Of a DNA stretch of 61,820 bases, positions 48,101 through 53,030 are shown in pieces (the first letter of the stretch is position 1; the number at the start of each line of letters is the position of its first letter). The notes under the pieces were generated by a model, which made no database searches, had not been told where the DNA came from, and saw only the letters and a list, made by a program, of their open reading frames with translations. The translations under genes were made by a program, and so were the position numbers. Source of the stretch: Brucellaceae bacterium (GTDB taxonomy: Bacteria; Pseudomonadota; Alphaproteobacteria; Rhizobiales; Rhizobiaceae); the NCBI GenBank assembly GCA_020637755.1, contig JACKJW010000017.1:1-61820 (forward strand), read 5' to 3'.

Positions 48101-50212
48101 GATGTGGGCGAAAGCCGGACCACCACCATCACCTATGAGATTTCGGATGGGGAAGGTGGAACCGACACCGCGACCGTGACGGTAACGGTGACAGGTCTCA
48201 ACGATGCGCCGGTTGTCATCGATCCGTTGAATCCGGGGGATCCGAACAATCCGAACCCGCCTGCTGATCCGGACAATATCATCCCGGATCAGTCCGGCGC
48301 CGACGGCACGCCGATCACGCCCCTGGATGTGGCACCGTACTTCACCGATGTGGATGGCGAGCCGCTGACCTTCGGACTCGACCCGGCAACCACGCCGTCC
48401 TGGATCGTGATCGATCCGGTCACCGGCGAAATCACCGGCACGCCTCCCGCCTATGCATCCATCGGTGGCCCGGGCGGCGATGGGGTCTACACGCTGATCG
48501 TTTCTGCAACCGATCCGGACGGCGCGACCGTCACCACGACGGTGGACTTCACCATCGCGAATCTGCCCCCGGTGGCCGAGGACGATGCGCTGACGGTGGA
48601 TGAGGATACGGTGCTGGCCGGCTCGGTGCTTGCGGACAACGGGTCCGGTGCCGACCATGACACCAGCCCTGATGGCGACCCGCTGGTGGTGAGCGCGGTA
48701 AACGGTGTCGCCGGCGATGTGGGCCTGCCCGTTGCAGGCAGCAATGGCGGCACCTTCGTTCTCAATCCGGACGGCAGCTACAGCTTCGATCCGGGCTTCG
48801 ACTTCCAGGATCTGGACGTCGGCGAAACGCGCGACACGACGGTGACCTACACCATCGATGACGGCAACGGCGGGACCGATACTGCGACCGTGACAGTGAC
48901 GGTGACGGGCGTCAACGATGCGCCCGTGGTCATCGATCCCAGCGATCCGGGCACGCCCACCAACCCGAACCCGGGTGATCCGGCAACGGTTCTGCAGCCG
49001 CAGCAAGGCACCGATGACATTCCGGTAATCCCGCTGGACCTGTCGCCCTACTTTGTTGATGTGGACGGCGAACCGTTGGTGTTCGATGCAACCGGGCTGC
49101 CTCCGGGACTTGCGATTGATCCCCTGACCGGGATCATCACCGGCACGCCATTGAACGACGACTCCATCGGCGGACCCGGCGGTGACGGCATCTATCCGGT
49201 GACAATCACCGTCACCGATCCTGACGGAGCGACGGCGACGCTGACCTTCGACTGGACCATCGTCAACCAGCCGCCCGTTGTTGTTGGCCAACCCGGCGAC
49301 CAGTCTGTCCTGGAAGGTGGCGACTATGTTCTGGACGCCGGTTCCCTGTTCGATGATCCGGACAATGACACCTTGACCTTTACGGCCTCCGGCCTTCCGG
49401 TTGGCGTGTCCATCGATCCGGTGACCGGAATCATTTCGGGGACACCGGAACCGGGAAGCTTCGGCAATGCTCCGAACGGAGCCGGCCACTATGTGGTGAC
49501 CGTCACCGTTGATGATGGACAGGGAGGTACGGCAACGCTGACCTTCGACCTGATGGTCGAGCCGATCCCGTCCACCGGCACACCCAACAATCCGGGTCCA
49601 GGTCCCCATGAAGCGCCTCCGGTTGTCGAGTTCGGCGATCACAGCGGCCTGACCGTCAGGGATGCGGCTCTCTACGCCGGTCCCCTGGGAGAGGACGCCG
49701 GATTTGATACCGACCATGTGATCGAGGAAGTTGTCGACTACATCGGGAAGACCTGGAACAGGGAAGACGCCGGGTATCATCCCTATGCGGGACAGAACCT
49801 GGATGTCGCCTTCGGTTTGGATAACGAGCGGATGATGCTCCGGACGATGGTCTGGCAGGGCAGCATTTTCCTCGAAATGCGGTCCGGAGCCGGACTCGAT
49901 GTGGACTGGACCGTGACCGGGCTTTCTTCGGCGAGCCTCCCCGACTGGATGTCGATGGCTGCGGACAACCTGTTGCGTATCGACATCCCGGCCGGCACCG
50001 ACGCGTTCCGGATTTCAGTCAACATGCGACTGCCGGATGGCCGCATCGTGACCCTTCCGGTTTCCATCGACAGGGTTTCCGGAGAGATCACACCACTTCA
50101 GCCGGTCGATGTGTCACTCGCAGACGACGCGCCGGCTCAGGATCGGCTGGCATGGCTCTCCCGGAGCCGTTCGGACGCCAATACGCGCCTTGTTCAGGCA
50201 TTGAGAGGGTAG
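30161..50212 (+). CDS. giant LEPR/DUF4347 surface adhesin-like protein (6683 residues)
   Basis: Starts at GTG 30161 after GAGGGG (GTG 30164 and ATG 30170 also possible). No Sec signal. Order: LEPRVLLDA motif at 35-43; DUF4347 about 128-287 (DALHIISHGRSGTLDLG, LIYGCDFAAN); thrombospondin-3-like Ca2+ repeats (DTDGDGVTDDMDIDDDNDGI) in several blocks from about 498; vWA domain 1 about 533-725 with MIDAS DGSAS and ITDGDAD; a galactose-binding-like module about 1930-2130; vWA domain 2 about 2880-3070 with DGSSS; and from about 3480 to 6430 an array of VCBS/cadherin-like and He_PIG Ig-like domains (GLSIDPVTGEITGT). A unique C-terminal domain covers about 6490-6683. RTX nonapeptides are absent. Very Asp/Thr-rich and poor in Lys and Cys, as in secreted adhesins. 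The TolC-like gene follows after eight bases. Role in adhesion or biofilm is inferred. Confidence 0.88.
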   Translation: MVAMRQRGRNGRDVKTGMSATDAKGAARMELPEALEPRVLLDAAALETALHVRDHAQAHSTPDPDGSAREFGRLLASLSADKGHAVSRVMAWGDSKPAQVPQNADTGHDRPAEPESLVLAPIQDPHDVPVEVFFIDGAVEDIATITASLPAGANIFILDGNSDGVEQMAGILEGFDHVDALHIISHGRSGTLDLGSAKLTEASMAGRHADEMAVIANVLSEDADILIYGCDFAANARGASAVQALADITGADVAASVDLTGAFEQGGDWILESRTGAIEAMAISAAGYRYTLGDQVIDGATLQTAAGAAVSPSFTVSGPDSNQFTMTRDDGGNITGEAGGAGLGREFNDSLLNGTETYTISVAQGVSVIDLEFAYINNNIDGQEELRNFHVFDTNGADITSSVSFSFADNSGPVTPGVGGGPLFFGTSPTNGQSNTIYGGSEAGNAATNGILTITSSTEIGSVTFTRTTTATGQTGTTGAFGVIMTGLDYTTGLPPVDTDGDGVTDDMDIDDDNDGIIDVNEGYIPPTGDPLVDMAILYDGSASVFFADWQDGLYALAASIENPSVIPQDGSVRLSVIQFSTTIDEAIAPVVITSANAASIAAQLRAYADDFSTNKLDTGTNTAAAIDAAVASITSQAIATQQQVITLITDGDADVQSAAVSSALAAQAAGIDTLNVFGIGSVNAANAQALIFPLPDGDTDGFFTPLANYAAFQTAIGSAIGNTVSQAVAPQDTDGDGIPDYLDIDSDNDGITDNIEAQGTVNYIAPSGVGVGITDVDGDGLDDNYDANTADTTGAASLGLTPIDTDGDGTADLIDIDSDNDGLSDTDENGLGVAQVAANAADTDGDGLKDAYELAIDGNANDGFVVNEGETPLPAFATTATGAIYLPDSDNDASLGISLLNDLNFRDSQLSVVVDTDGDGVVDSIDIDDDNDGILDINEGTPTTLTFTLSPTSTTGSAIYEATFGGQTYQVAITAPATHPGLLGPSGTQETNDVSIAANGAIGLRDDASGESVLLFTSNIPISQIQFFNLDGFDNATGNGAKDVIGFDQPGSFVVTNGADLASYDPATGALLVNNPAGNAFTNLSLLNASGAEMVAKGVLSPILFRGTNGTTNNANFKFIADNPFTSIAMMYEDIAVGGTREFVLSNVTIASFEATVVIPSDTDGDGIIDSLDIDSDDDGITDNIEAQATGAYIAPSGVGVAMVDIDGDGLDDNYDANTADMGSAASVGLLPVDTDSDGTADYLDTDSDNDGTADVAESGLGVAQVTPGAVDTDGDGLKDAYELAIDGNANDGYVVSESVTDLAATGSAYLPDTDGDMSLAVPLVHDLNFRDTVVDIDTDGDGVIDLIDIDDDNDGVLDTVETDTVTSASEQIADFTSFTPTPFPPSGPTDAFGALSIGGETVNLTVSGSYLSPNAIRNDAFTTTLTSISSIPGSELLQVDLGGVVTSIVFDFNGAALVDPVLYLFADGSSSVFDIGIPFTIVEGQGTQVGTTIQVNAVSNSPDFVAIRLQGVHTGFTLNDLSGGNTIFLQVTAAQAQLSPSRDTDGDGIVDRLDIDSDDDGITDTIEAQATGAYIAPSGAGAGMTDLNGDGLDDAFGAGLTPVDTDSDGTADYLDADSDNDGLSDNAENGLGVAMVAPGATDADGDGLKDAYELAIDGNANDGFVVSEGVTDPLLAAANNNGYLPDDGDAVAGSIVPMTADLNFRDATPDNQPPVGVDDTISVAEDTPATKNVLTNDTDPDGDPLTISSASMDVNGDGTPDILVLDTPTPITDNLGSPIGTVTVSANGDVSFVPAPGYLGPIPDLVYTPNDGTADGSPATVVFGPITPVNDAPQGTDNSFSLLDNQTHTFTAAEFGFSDPLDSPPDAFMSVIITTLPAGGTLTLNGNPVLAGGEIAVADIPNLVYTPSGIGSDSFTFQVRDDGGTDANLVTNGSLEDFALPSDFVTLAGYTGATPPTAGEVSPPELAGWNRLVQYDGDYFMEEMNLATDANPTLGDTPYGDQFGFFGSVWQTITGLVPGETYTISGDAIVDSQDPFGGSEAIFGLFAYDDADFNGTWDLTGDPWASVLAQGIIQTSVDGDSPNWRNLTFTFVAPASGSIDLVVYKSAVVAAACYWDNIQVTRTGGGVDTDPLPNTIAFTVASGNTPPVSSGGTLAYFEDQPVDFTNAVIDFTDPDAGQSLDAIRIETLPANGTLTIWGAAVVPGEFVNVVELGGLVYSPAANGAQSDSFTYSVHDGFDWSVTPSTMTITGTPANDSPVPVVSLTGDGTVVEAGVGTPTPFALSTGGAPTEISVAALLAQLNITDIEQTQFGIGITFADESHGVWEYLRPDVPGHDWTPFQLNDVGNLDPQPVPVGGVLLMDPDAILRFTPDADFSGTANFGFRVWDMTVGTASNPPSIILDDSGGAPPTATSSLSSTVFLAGTATDYDGDGVADVDDLDDDNDGILDTAEGYAAGASGSVSWFHNDNGGTYMGANVDAGLSAVVASTSNISFGSGFVQPTSSYEHVLSGANSATYAEAVANNDYVEVSFTLAQAATLGSLQQGMVPVAWGGAAAGAYQIGAALSSDGFASSTTLYQGETIGIPTTGYEQTFEAVDMPLQAGVTYTLRFYLYDEQNNASLANGTPLPNGTVTFDDLILNFSTSTATDTDGDGVPDHLDLDSDNDGISDLIESGQDWSVVDTNNDGVHDGPVDANGVPVAANGGVTPVDTDNDGLADVIDLDSDNDLIPDQIEAQPTLGYQSLTNVNNASNFGVNDIALFVPADTDGDGIFDFRDTDSDNDAKSDTLESGLTASGTDADNNGIDDVTGAVYGDGDGILNDPQTALANETGDTSQVGYREVVLVDTDGDGIADDVDIDDDNDGILDANEGYYVGTDPAIDLAILIDGSSSFLFQFQDILNFTADAIEDPSVVPQDGSVRLSVIQFGTISNLEIAPVIITSSNVASVAAAIRNIAHMDTGTMTQLGIDLAVSTLASVATPSNEQQIIVVTDGDPEVPSATTTAVANAQAAGIDSFSVIGYNTAAANTYYQGLVYPQPYNDSNGFYVDVQSAADYSVAINQSVGDAVLSAFVRDTDGDGIADHLDLDSDNDGISDLYESTGGTGVALADTNNDGTISLAESIAAGATGNGDIDGDGLMDIFDANTADTTSAASIGTTAIDTDNDGIQDYLDLDSDGDGIVDTVEARLTAGYVANDGDVTNNDADGDGVIDIFDSNDGTGVFGGTFIAPVNTDTAINNNADATPDYLDTDSDGDGMLDSAESGITLLGVDSNGDGADDATGASYADPDGIVNNPQVALANQVLTTLEVAYREIDTPPIIDLNDNNTTADLGFTASYVTGATAVTISDPNADAIDVTDNITEVVITAGGILNGNDETVTIGGTAFPMATSSTQTVTVGGTSVQIAFDATAGTFTITEAGGGILPQVDLDTLIRGITYQAVLAATAGTRTLSFTATDEGGNTTANAAVATITVTAGNTPPTANPEVLTTDEDVQLAGNVLANDTDPDAGQTLTVTGATVDANGDGTPDILALGTVTPIIDNSGNPIGNLTLNSDGSFTFDPALNYNGPVPQVAYSISDGAGGTASSTLDITVLPVNDAPVAENDGPVALTGGTPSTIDIVGGTTTGTVADTDPEGDTLTITEIIDLGNPLFPIAITAPGQVVTLTSGIVVTVNGDGTVTVAPPLTFDTGGLPVEIFDYTISDGNGGTDTAAVTVISVSGNTPPTANPEVLTTDEDVQLAGNVLANDTDPDAGQTLTVTGATVDANGDGTPDILALGTVTPIIDNSGNPIGNLTLNSDGNFTFDPALNYNGPVPQVAYSISDGAGGTASSTLDITVLPVNDAPVAQDDAETINEGDTLTTENVLLDNGNGADNDVDNDALTVTAVNGVPGDIGNQITLPSGALLTLNANGTYAYDPNGVFDTLDLGQTATDSFTYEISDGNGGTDTATVTITIQGTPTPPAIVPDPNGDNSINGSFTNTFTENGAPVSIVDTDAVAIDVDSQIIETAIIVLTNAFPGDVLQVSIPAGTGVAALPAVYDPIAGTITLELFSSTANPADMATAIRSITFSTPSEDPDPTPRELTITLTDDSGTTGAPVSVFVNVVPVNDAPVIDLDRNNSTATGDDYAGTYTENDPGVPIIDIGDNLMVDLDDTNMQSATVTLTNAQPEDLITLASGYTTPAGLTVTITGNVVSITGDMPIADYQAALEAIRFEATGENPTGGTRTFDVVVNDGQDNSNVATAAVTVVPVNDAPIPIDPAGDPTTPADAMPPQTGNDAAALTPFDVKPYFNDVDSPVLTYSLDPATAPSWMSINPVTGVITGTPPADGSQGGLNSDGIYTVTVIASDPAGLTGQTDIQYTISNPPPVAIDDSFGMIENGTPLFQNVFAANPLTQDTDPDGDTFSVTAVAGNTASVGVATAGSTGGLFTIQPNGSMIFTQNGNFDDLADGETRDTTITYTITDADGATDTATVTITVLGTNDAPVVVSGSEIPDQIGLDAQTIAPIDVTTAFNDPDTSDVLTFSATGLPTGLVIDPVTGIISGTIDHSASQNGNTSTPTNGVFTVVVTATDPHGASVTDTFVFTVSNPAPIATDDAVTLTEDDPQLLVNVISDNLGNGVDSDPDGDTPLTVSEVNGDPLLVGTGVTGDNGGTFTISPDGTASFDPGQDFQYLDDGETATTTVTYQITDGEGGFDTATLTVTVTGLNDAPVPVDPLDPAGPADPANYVPDQSGTDGAPLTPFDTSPYFGDPDTSDTLTYSSPDLPVWMSIDPVTGIITGTPPLDASQGGPASDGVYPITITVTDGDLTFSTTLDYTIANLPPDAVDDAYTLTEDQVLSVPAAGILVNDTDGDGDPITVTQINGDPLAVGVATVLPSGATVTLNADGSFDYDPTTAFNDLAAGETGTDSFTYQIGDGDGLFDTATVTFTIIGVNDAPTAVDDAFAHTENGTPITGNVLDPNPATADSDPDATDVLTVTEINGNTAGVGSPVAGDAGGLFTIDTNGDLVFDDNGEFEDLAVGETRDTTVSYTIDDGNGGTDTATVTVTVAGTNDAPIPLDPSDPAGPADPLDYIPAQTGVDGTPVTPIDLTPYFGDPDTSNVLTISVDPADLPVGLAFDPLTNTISGTPGPDASQNGDPLNPGTYVIPVTATDPYGATFTTNIVYTITNQPPVAQDDALTTDEDTATTGSVFADNGSGIDTDAPDGDVITVSQVGGLAGNVGQPVAGSNGGTFTINPDGTYSFEPGTDFNGLAVGEQASTTIGYQISDGQGGFDTALVTVVVTGVNDAPVIIDPIDPGTPENPNPADPASIIPVQAVTDGEDFTTTPLIDIDDYVQDPDQTDDPLLVYTTTDVLPAGLTLNPDGTITGTVDPSASQGGPGGDGIYPVTVSITDPSGATATVGLTIDVSNLDPTAVNDASTGTEDVVQTGNVLTDPVTGDADTPPDSDPVTVTGVDGQPVTSTTPAVLGLTYGSLELAADGSWTFTPNGVANQLDAGETATEVVTYTIDDGQGGTDTATLTINITGINDPVQVVDPLDPTTDPENPSYDPANPTVIPDPLNLIPDVTYNDGDAITPIPAGDYFGDAEGDTITFSASDLPTGLSIDPVTGEITGTIDANASQEGNTATPGEHLVTITATDPFGNTAITTVTITAVNLPVVAEDDAVTGDEDTVFTGSVIVDNGSGADHDTAPDSDPLTVIEINGVPADVGQPVDGTNGGVFTINTDGTFTFEPGNDFQYLAVGETATTTVEYTLTDSDGSTDTAIVTYTVTGVNDAPIPVDPTQPPVLDPMDPNAPPTDPDNPVEPPLDPQDYVPHQPALDGGTVTPLDLTPYFGDSDGSDVVTLSLDSADLPAGLSFDPATGTISGTLDNSASQATNVPGGTPGTYVIPVTATDPSGATFTTNVTYVITNPAPDAQDDALTIDEDTLFTANVFGDNGNGIDQDTPPDTDDIHVSMVDGNPANVSQPVTGTDGGSFIINPDGSLTFNPGYDFQDLDVGESRTTTITYEISDGEGGTDTATVTVTVTGLNDAPVVIDPLNPGDPNNPNPPADPDNIIPDQSGADGTPITPLDVAPYFTDVDGEPLTFGLDPATTPSWIVIDPVTGEITGTPPAYASIGGPGGDGVYTLIVSATDPDGATVTTTVDFTIANLPPVAEDDALTVDEDTVLAGSVLADNGSGADHDTSPDGDPLVVSAVNGVAGDVGLPVAGSNGGTFVLNPDGSYSFDPGFDFQDLDVGETRDTTVTYTIDDGNGGTDTATVTVTVTGVNDAPVVIDPSDPGTPTNPNPGDPATVLQPQQGTDDIPVIPLDLSPYFVDVDGEPLVFDATGLPPGLAIDPLTGIITGTPLNDDSIGGPGGDGIYPVTITVTDPDGATATLTFDWTIVNQPPVVVGQPGDQSVLEGGDYVLDAGSLFDDPDNDTLTFTASGLPVGVSIDPVTGIISGTPEPGSFGNAPNGAGHYVVTVTVDDGQGGTATLTFDLMVEPIPSTGTPNNPGPGPHEAPPVVEFGDHSGLTVRDAALYAGPLGEDAGFDTDHVIEEVVDYIGKTWNREDAGYHPYAGQNLDVAFGLDNERMMLRTMVWQGSIFLEMRSGAGLDVDWTVTGLSSASLPDWMSMAADNLLRIDIPAGTDAFRISVNMRLPDGRIVTLPVSIDRVSGEITPLQPVDVSLADDAPAQDRLAWLSRSRSDANTRLVQALRG
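40568..40944 (+). repeat. 377-bp near-identical duplication inside the giant gene, copy 1
   Basis: Identical to 41297-41673 except one base (AGC versus AAC, Ser to Asn). Encodes one complete VCBS/cadherin-like domain (TDEDVQLAGNVLANDTDPDA onwards). Other domains of the protein are much more diverged. Confidence 0.95.
41297..41673 (+). repeat. 377-bp near-identical duplication inside the giant gene, copy 2
   Basis: Second copy, exactly 729 bases (243 codons, in frame) downstream of copy 1. The two are separated by a different domain of the same fold type, so a two-domain unit was probably duplicated or one domain was copied by gene conversion. Confidence 0.95.
42890..49260 (+). repeat. array of about nine VCBS + He_PIG two-domain units in the giant gene
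   Basis: Protein-level repeats of about 230-240 residues. Each opens with a proline/aspartate linker of the type NDAPVVIDP...P (near 42890, 43570, 44250, 45280, 45980, 46700, 47440, 48207, 48922), then a He_PIG domain (LPxGLxxDPxTGxIxGT), then a VCBS-like domain ending NGGTDTATVTVTVTGVNDAP. One extra VCBS-only unit lies near 44590-45280. DNA copies are diverged. Confidence 0.8.
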
Positions 50213-50219
50213 GGGAACC

Positions 50220-51794
50220 ATGACGGTGAATGCAAACACATGCTTTGAAATACAATCCAGGGTTTATTCGAGAGGGAATGAAAATCCAATGCGTGAAACA
50301 ATGAAGCGCAGCATGCGGACGGCGCTGGCCACGGTGGCGATTGGGGCGCTGCTCACCGGATGCGCGGTGTCTCCGAAGGTCCTCACCCAAGAGGAGATTT
50401 CCGGCGAAGCATCTCGTCATCTGGCAAGCCTGACCGAAAATCAGGAACCGGTAACAGCGCCGATCGGTCTTTACGAGGCCATGGCACGGGCATTGAAATA
50501 CAATCTCGACCACAGGGTCGAGATGATGCAGGTGGCCCTTTCGCAGGAGCGAATGCGCAATGCCTCCGCGCAGATGTTGCCGCAACTGGTTGCCAATGCC
50601 GGTTACTCGGGACGCGACAACACCGCTGCCAGCTATTCGCGCACCCTCGTGTCTGGCATCCGGTCGGCTGAACCGACAACGTCCTCCGAGCGGGAAAACC
50701 TGAATGCCGACCTGACCTTCTCCTGGCATATTCTCGACTTCGGTCTGTCCTATGTGCGTGCACAGCAGGCTGCCGACAAGGCACTGATTGCCGAAGAACA
50801 GAAGCGCAAGGTCGTCAACAAGATCATCGAGGACGTGCGGACCGCCTACTGGAAGGCGATCAGCGCCGAGCGGCTGCTCAGCGGGCTGAGTGCACTGGAA
50901 GGACGGGTGCAAAAGACCCAGGCCCGCAATCGCAAGCTTCGTGAGAGCGGCCAGACCTCGCCGCTTGCAACGTTGACCTATGAGCGTGAACTGGTCGACA
51001 TCAAGCGTCAGATCCAGCGCCTTGAGCGGGAACTCTCCGCCTCCAAGCACCAGCTGGCCGCTCTGATGAACCTCAAGCCGGGTACACAGTACTCGCTGGT
51101 GGTGCCGAAGCGCACGATGGTGGACATGACGCTGGCGGGCTCACCCGACGAGATGATCGACATTGCCCTGCGCAACCGGCCGGAATTCCGCGATATCCTG
51201 TATCAGGGCCGCATCAACGGCAAGGAGGCGACAGCCGCCCTGCTGGAAATGCTTCCCGGTGCGCAGATCTATGCCGGGCTCAACCTCGATACCAACGATT
51301 TCCTCTACAATACCGACTGGGTGACCTGGGGTGCGAAAATCGGCTGGAACCTGATGCGTGTGCTTCAGTACCCGTCTGCAAAACGGGCCGTGGATGCAGA
51401 CGCTTCGCTCATCGAGGCACGCGCCAAGGCACTCACCATGGCCATCGTCACGCAGGTATTCGTGGCGCGCGCACGCTATGGTCATCTGCGCAAGGAGGCG
51501 GAGACCTCGGCAGAGTACTACAACGTCCAGCGCAAGATTCTCGGTCAGGTCAAGGCTTCGGCAGCCGCACAGGTCTCCTCCGAGCAGAGCCTGATCCGTG
51601 AGGAAATGAACACGCTCGTTGCTTCGGTGCAGTTTGATCTTGCCTACGCTGACCTCCAGAACGCATTTGCGGCCGTCTACACCTCGCTTGGCGCGGACCC
51701 TTACGAGTCGCCGGTGTCGGCAGCCATGAGTGTCGATGAAATCGCGTCAGTTCTGCGGTCGGCGTGGCGGAAGCGCGGCGACCTTGATGGCTGA
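50220..51794 (+). CDS. TolC-family outer-membrane channel lipoprotein
   Basis: 524 residues from ATG 50220, eight bases after the giant gene's stop and preceded by AGGGGAACC. ATG 50289 or 50301 is equally plausible, because the lipoprotein signal MKRSMRTALATVAIGALLTGC begins there, placing the lipid-modified Cys at residue 21-25 rather than 48. The mature part has the two-fold TolC architecture: long coiled helices (LYEAMARALKYNLDHRVEMM; QKRKVVNKIIEDVRTAYWKA; QIQRLERELSASKHQLAALM) and a second half repeating the pattern (IDIALRNRPEFRDI). TolC proteins form the outer-membrane exit of type I secretion. Being cotranscribed with the giant gene, it likely serves its export, but no ABC or HlyD component is nearby. 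Confidence 0.85.
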   Translation: MTVNANTCFEIQSRVYSRGNENPMRETMKRSMRTALATVAIGALLTGCAVSPKVLTQEEISGEASRHLASLTENQEPVTAPIGLYEAMARALKYNLDHRVEMMQVALSQERMRNASAQMLPQLVANAGYSGRDNTAASYSRTLVSGIRSAEPTTSSERENLNADLTFSWHILDFGLSYVRAQQAADKALIAEEQKRKVVNKIIEDVRTAYWKAISAERLLSGLSALEGRVQKTQARNRKLRESGQTSPLATLTYERELVDIKRQIQRLERELSASKHQLAALMNLKPGTQYSLVVPKRTMVDMTLAGSPDEMIDIALRNRPEFRDILYQGRINGKEATAALLEMLPGAQIYAGLNLDTNDFLYNTDWVTWGAKIGWNLMRVLQYPSAKRAVDADASLIEARAKALTMAIVTQVFVARARYGHLRKEAETSAEYYNVQRKILGQVKASAAAQVSSEQSLIREEMNTLVASVQFDLAYADLQNAFAAVYTSLGADPYESPVSAAMSVDEIASVLRSAWRKRGDLDG

Positions 51795-51872
51795 ATGAAC
51801 GGACCCACCTGTCCTGTTGATCGTGTGGCAGCGGCAAGCTAACGTGCCGTCATCGACAGGACGGGGGTTCAG

Positions 51873-52964
51873 TTGGACGGCATTGAAACCGCAATCAGAA
51901 ACGCTCTTGCCAAGGGTGACGCTGCCGACCCGGCCTACAGGGAGCGTGTCTACCTGTCAGCGCTTTCGGCGCTCGAAAGGTCCATCAAGGCCAATCCTGC
52001 GCTGACGGCAGACATTGCGGCTAAACGCAGGGCGGCCCTGCGTGAGCGCATCCGGTCCATTGAGACGGAATTTCAGCCTGCCAGCGAGCCCGAGGGGACC
52101 GCCCGGGAGCCTGCCGAGACTGAACCGGTAGTGTATGCGGACGCTGCACCTGTTGTGCGCCCGGACGTTTTTGCTCCGGCGGCGGAGCCGCAAGCCGGCG
52201 TATCGGGTTCTCGTGAGGAGGACTTCGTTTCAGAGCTGCGGGCAACGCGTTCCGAAGAAACCGACATGAACGCCCCGCTCGTTCCGCCCGACGAGCCGGT
52301 ACTTTCGCGCAAGAAGCGGCCATTCGCATGGATGCTGTCCATCGCCGTCATCGTCGCCTTCGTGGTGATCGGGCTTTGGTGGCTCGTATCCAGCGGCGCC
52401 CTTTTGCCGCTGTCCGAAAGGGACGGCGCTGTACCCAATCCGCCGGCGCAATTGCAATCCGATGATTTCCGCCCGGCAACCCTTGGTGAAAAGGCGGATG
52501 CAACGGCGCCGCAGCAAGGCGGAACATGGATCACCATCTTCGACCCTGCCGATCCGACGACGGTGACGGCCCCGTCGGGAACGGCTGCCGATGTGACGGG
52601 AAATGGCGCGGAGAAGGCTATCCGGATCAAGCCGACCGCCATTGATTCCGCAGCGCTTTTCGACGTCGGTCAGGGAGTTCTGGAGCAGGTGGCCGGCAAG
52701 CGTGTTACCTTTGAAATCAACGCCTCCGCTCCGGAAGGCCGCACGACCCAGATGTCGATCCAGTGCAATCTGGCCGAACTGGGCGATTGCGGGCGCAAGC
52801 GTTACGACGTCGAGCCCGCACGCAACAATTTCCTGTTTGAGATCGAATTGCCGGAGAAGCCCGCCGGCTCGTTTGGCTCTATTGCGCTGACGCCTGACAT
52901 TTCGGAAGGCAAGGCCGCGGTGGACATCTATTCCATCCGGGTCTTTGTCCCGGACGGCTCCTGA
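51873..52964 (+). CDS. single-pass inner-membrane protein with periplasmic beta-rich domain, unknown function
   Basis: 363 residues from TTG 51873 after GGGGG; no ATG fits. Residues 1-145 are cytoplasmic: a helical start (IETAIRNALAKGDAADP, ALSALERSIKANPAL) and an acidic, Pro/Ala-rich linker. KKRPFAW then leads into one transmembrane helix about 152-172. The periplasmic part about 215-363 looks like a jelly-roll or carbohydrate-binding-like beta-sandwich (GTWITIFDPADPTTVTAP, KRVTFEINASAPEGRTTQM, SIQCNLAELGDCGRKRYDV), with two Cys that may pair. I do not recognise a named family. It follows the TolC gene by 78 bases and could be the inner-membrane partner of the giant-protein locus; that is inference. 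Confidence 0.75.
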   Translation: MDGIETAIRNALAKGDAADPAYRERVYLSALSALERSIKANPALTADIAAKRRAALRERIRSIETEFQPASEPEGTAREPAETEPVVYADAAPVVRPDVFAPAAEPQAGVSGSREEDFVSELRATRSEETDMNAPLVPPDEPVLSRKKRPFAWMLSIAVIVAFVVIGLWWLVSSGALLPLSERDGAVPNPPAQLQSDDFRPATLGEKADATAPQQGGTWITIFDPADPTTVTAPSGTAADVTGNGAEKAIRIKPTAIDSAALFDVGQGVLEQVAGKRVTFEINASAPEGRTTQMSIQCNLAELGDCGRKRYDVEPARNNFLFEIELPEKPAGSFGSIALTPDISEGKAAVDIYSIRVFVPDGS

Positions 52965-53030
52965 TTTTCCTGTTGCTTTTGGGTGAAGGAGGAATAGAAG
53001 CCCCGTCACCACGACAGGATTTCCCCACCC

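Noticed and set aside
40568..49260. Regular repeats considered as a CRISPR array or tandem satellite
   Set aside because: They are coding domain repeats in one open frame with unit lengths of 230-240 codons and no short spacers.
44786..49780. Long minus-strand frames (568, 353 and 681 residues) opposite the VCBS/He_PIG array
   Set aside because: Arg/Gly/Asp-rich shadows of the repeats; similar peptides recur because the plus-strand repeats recur.
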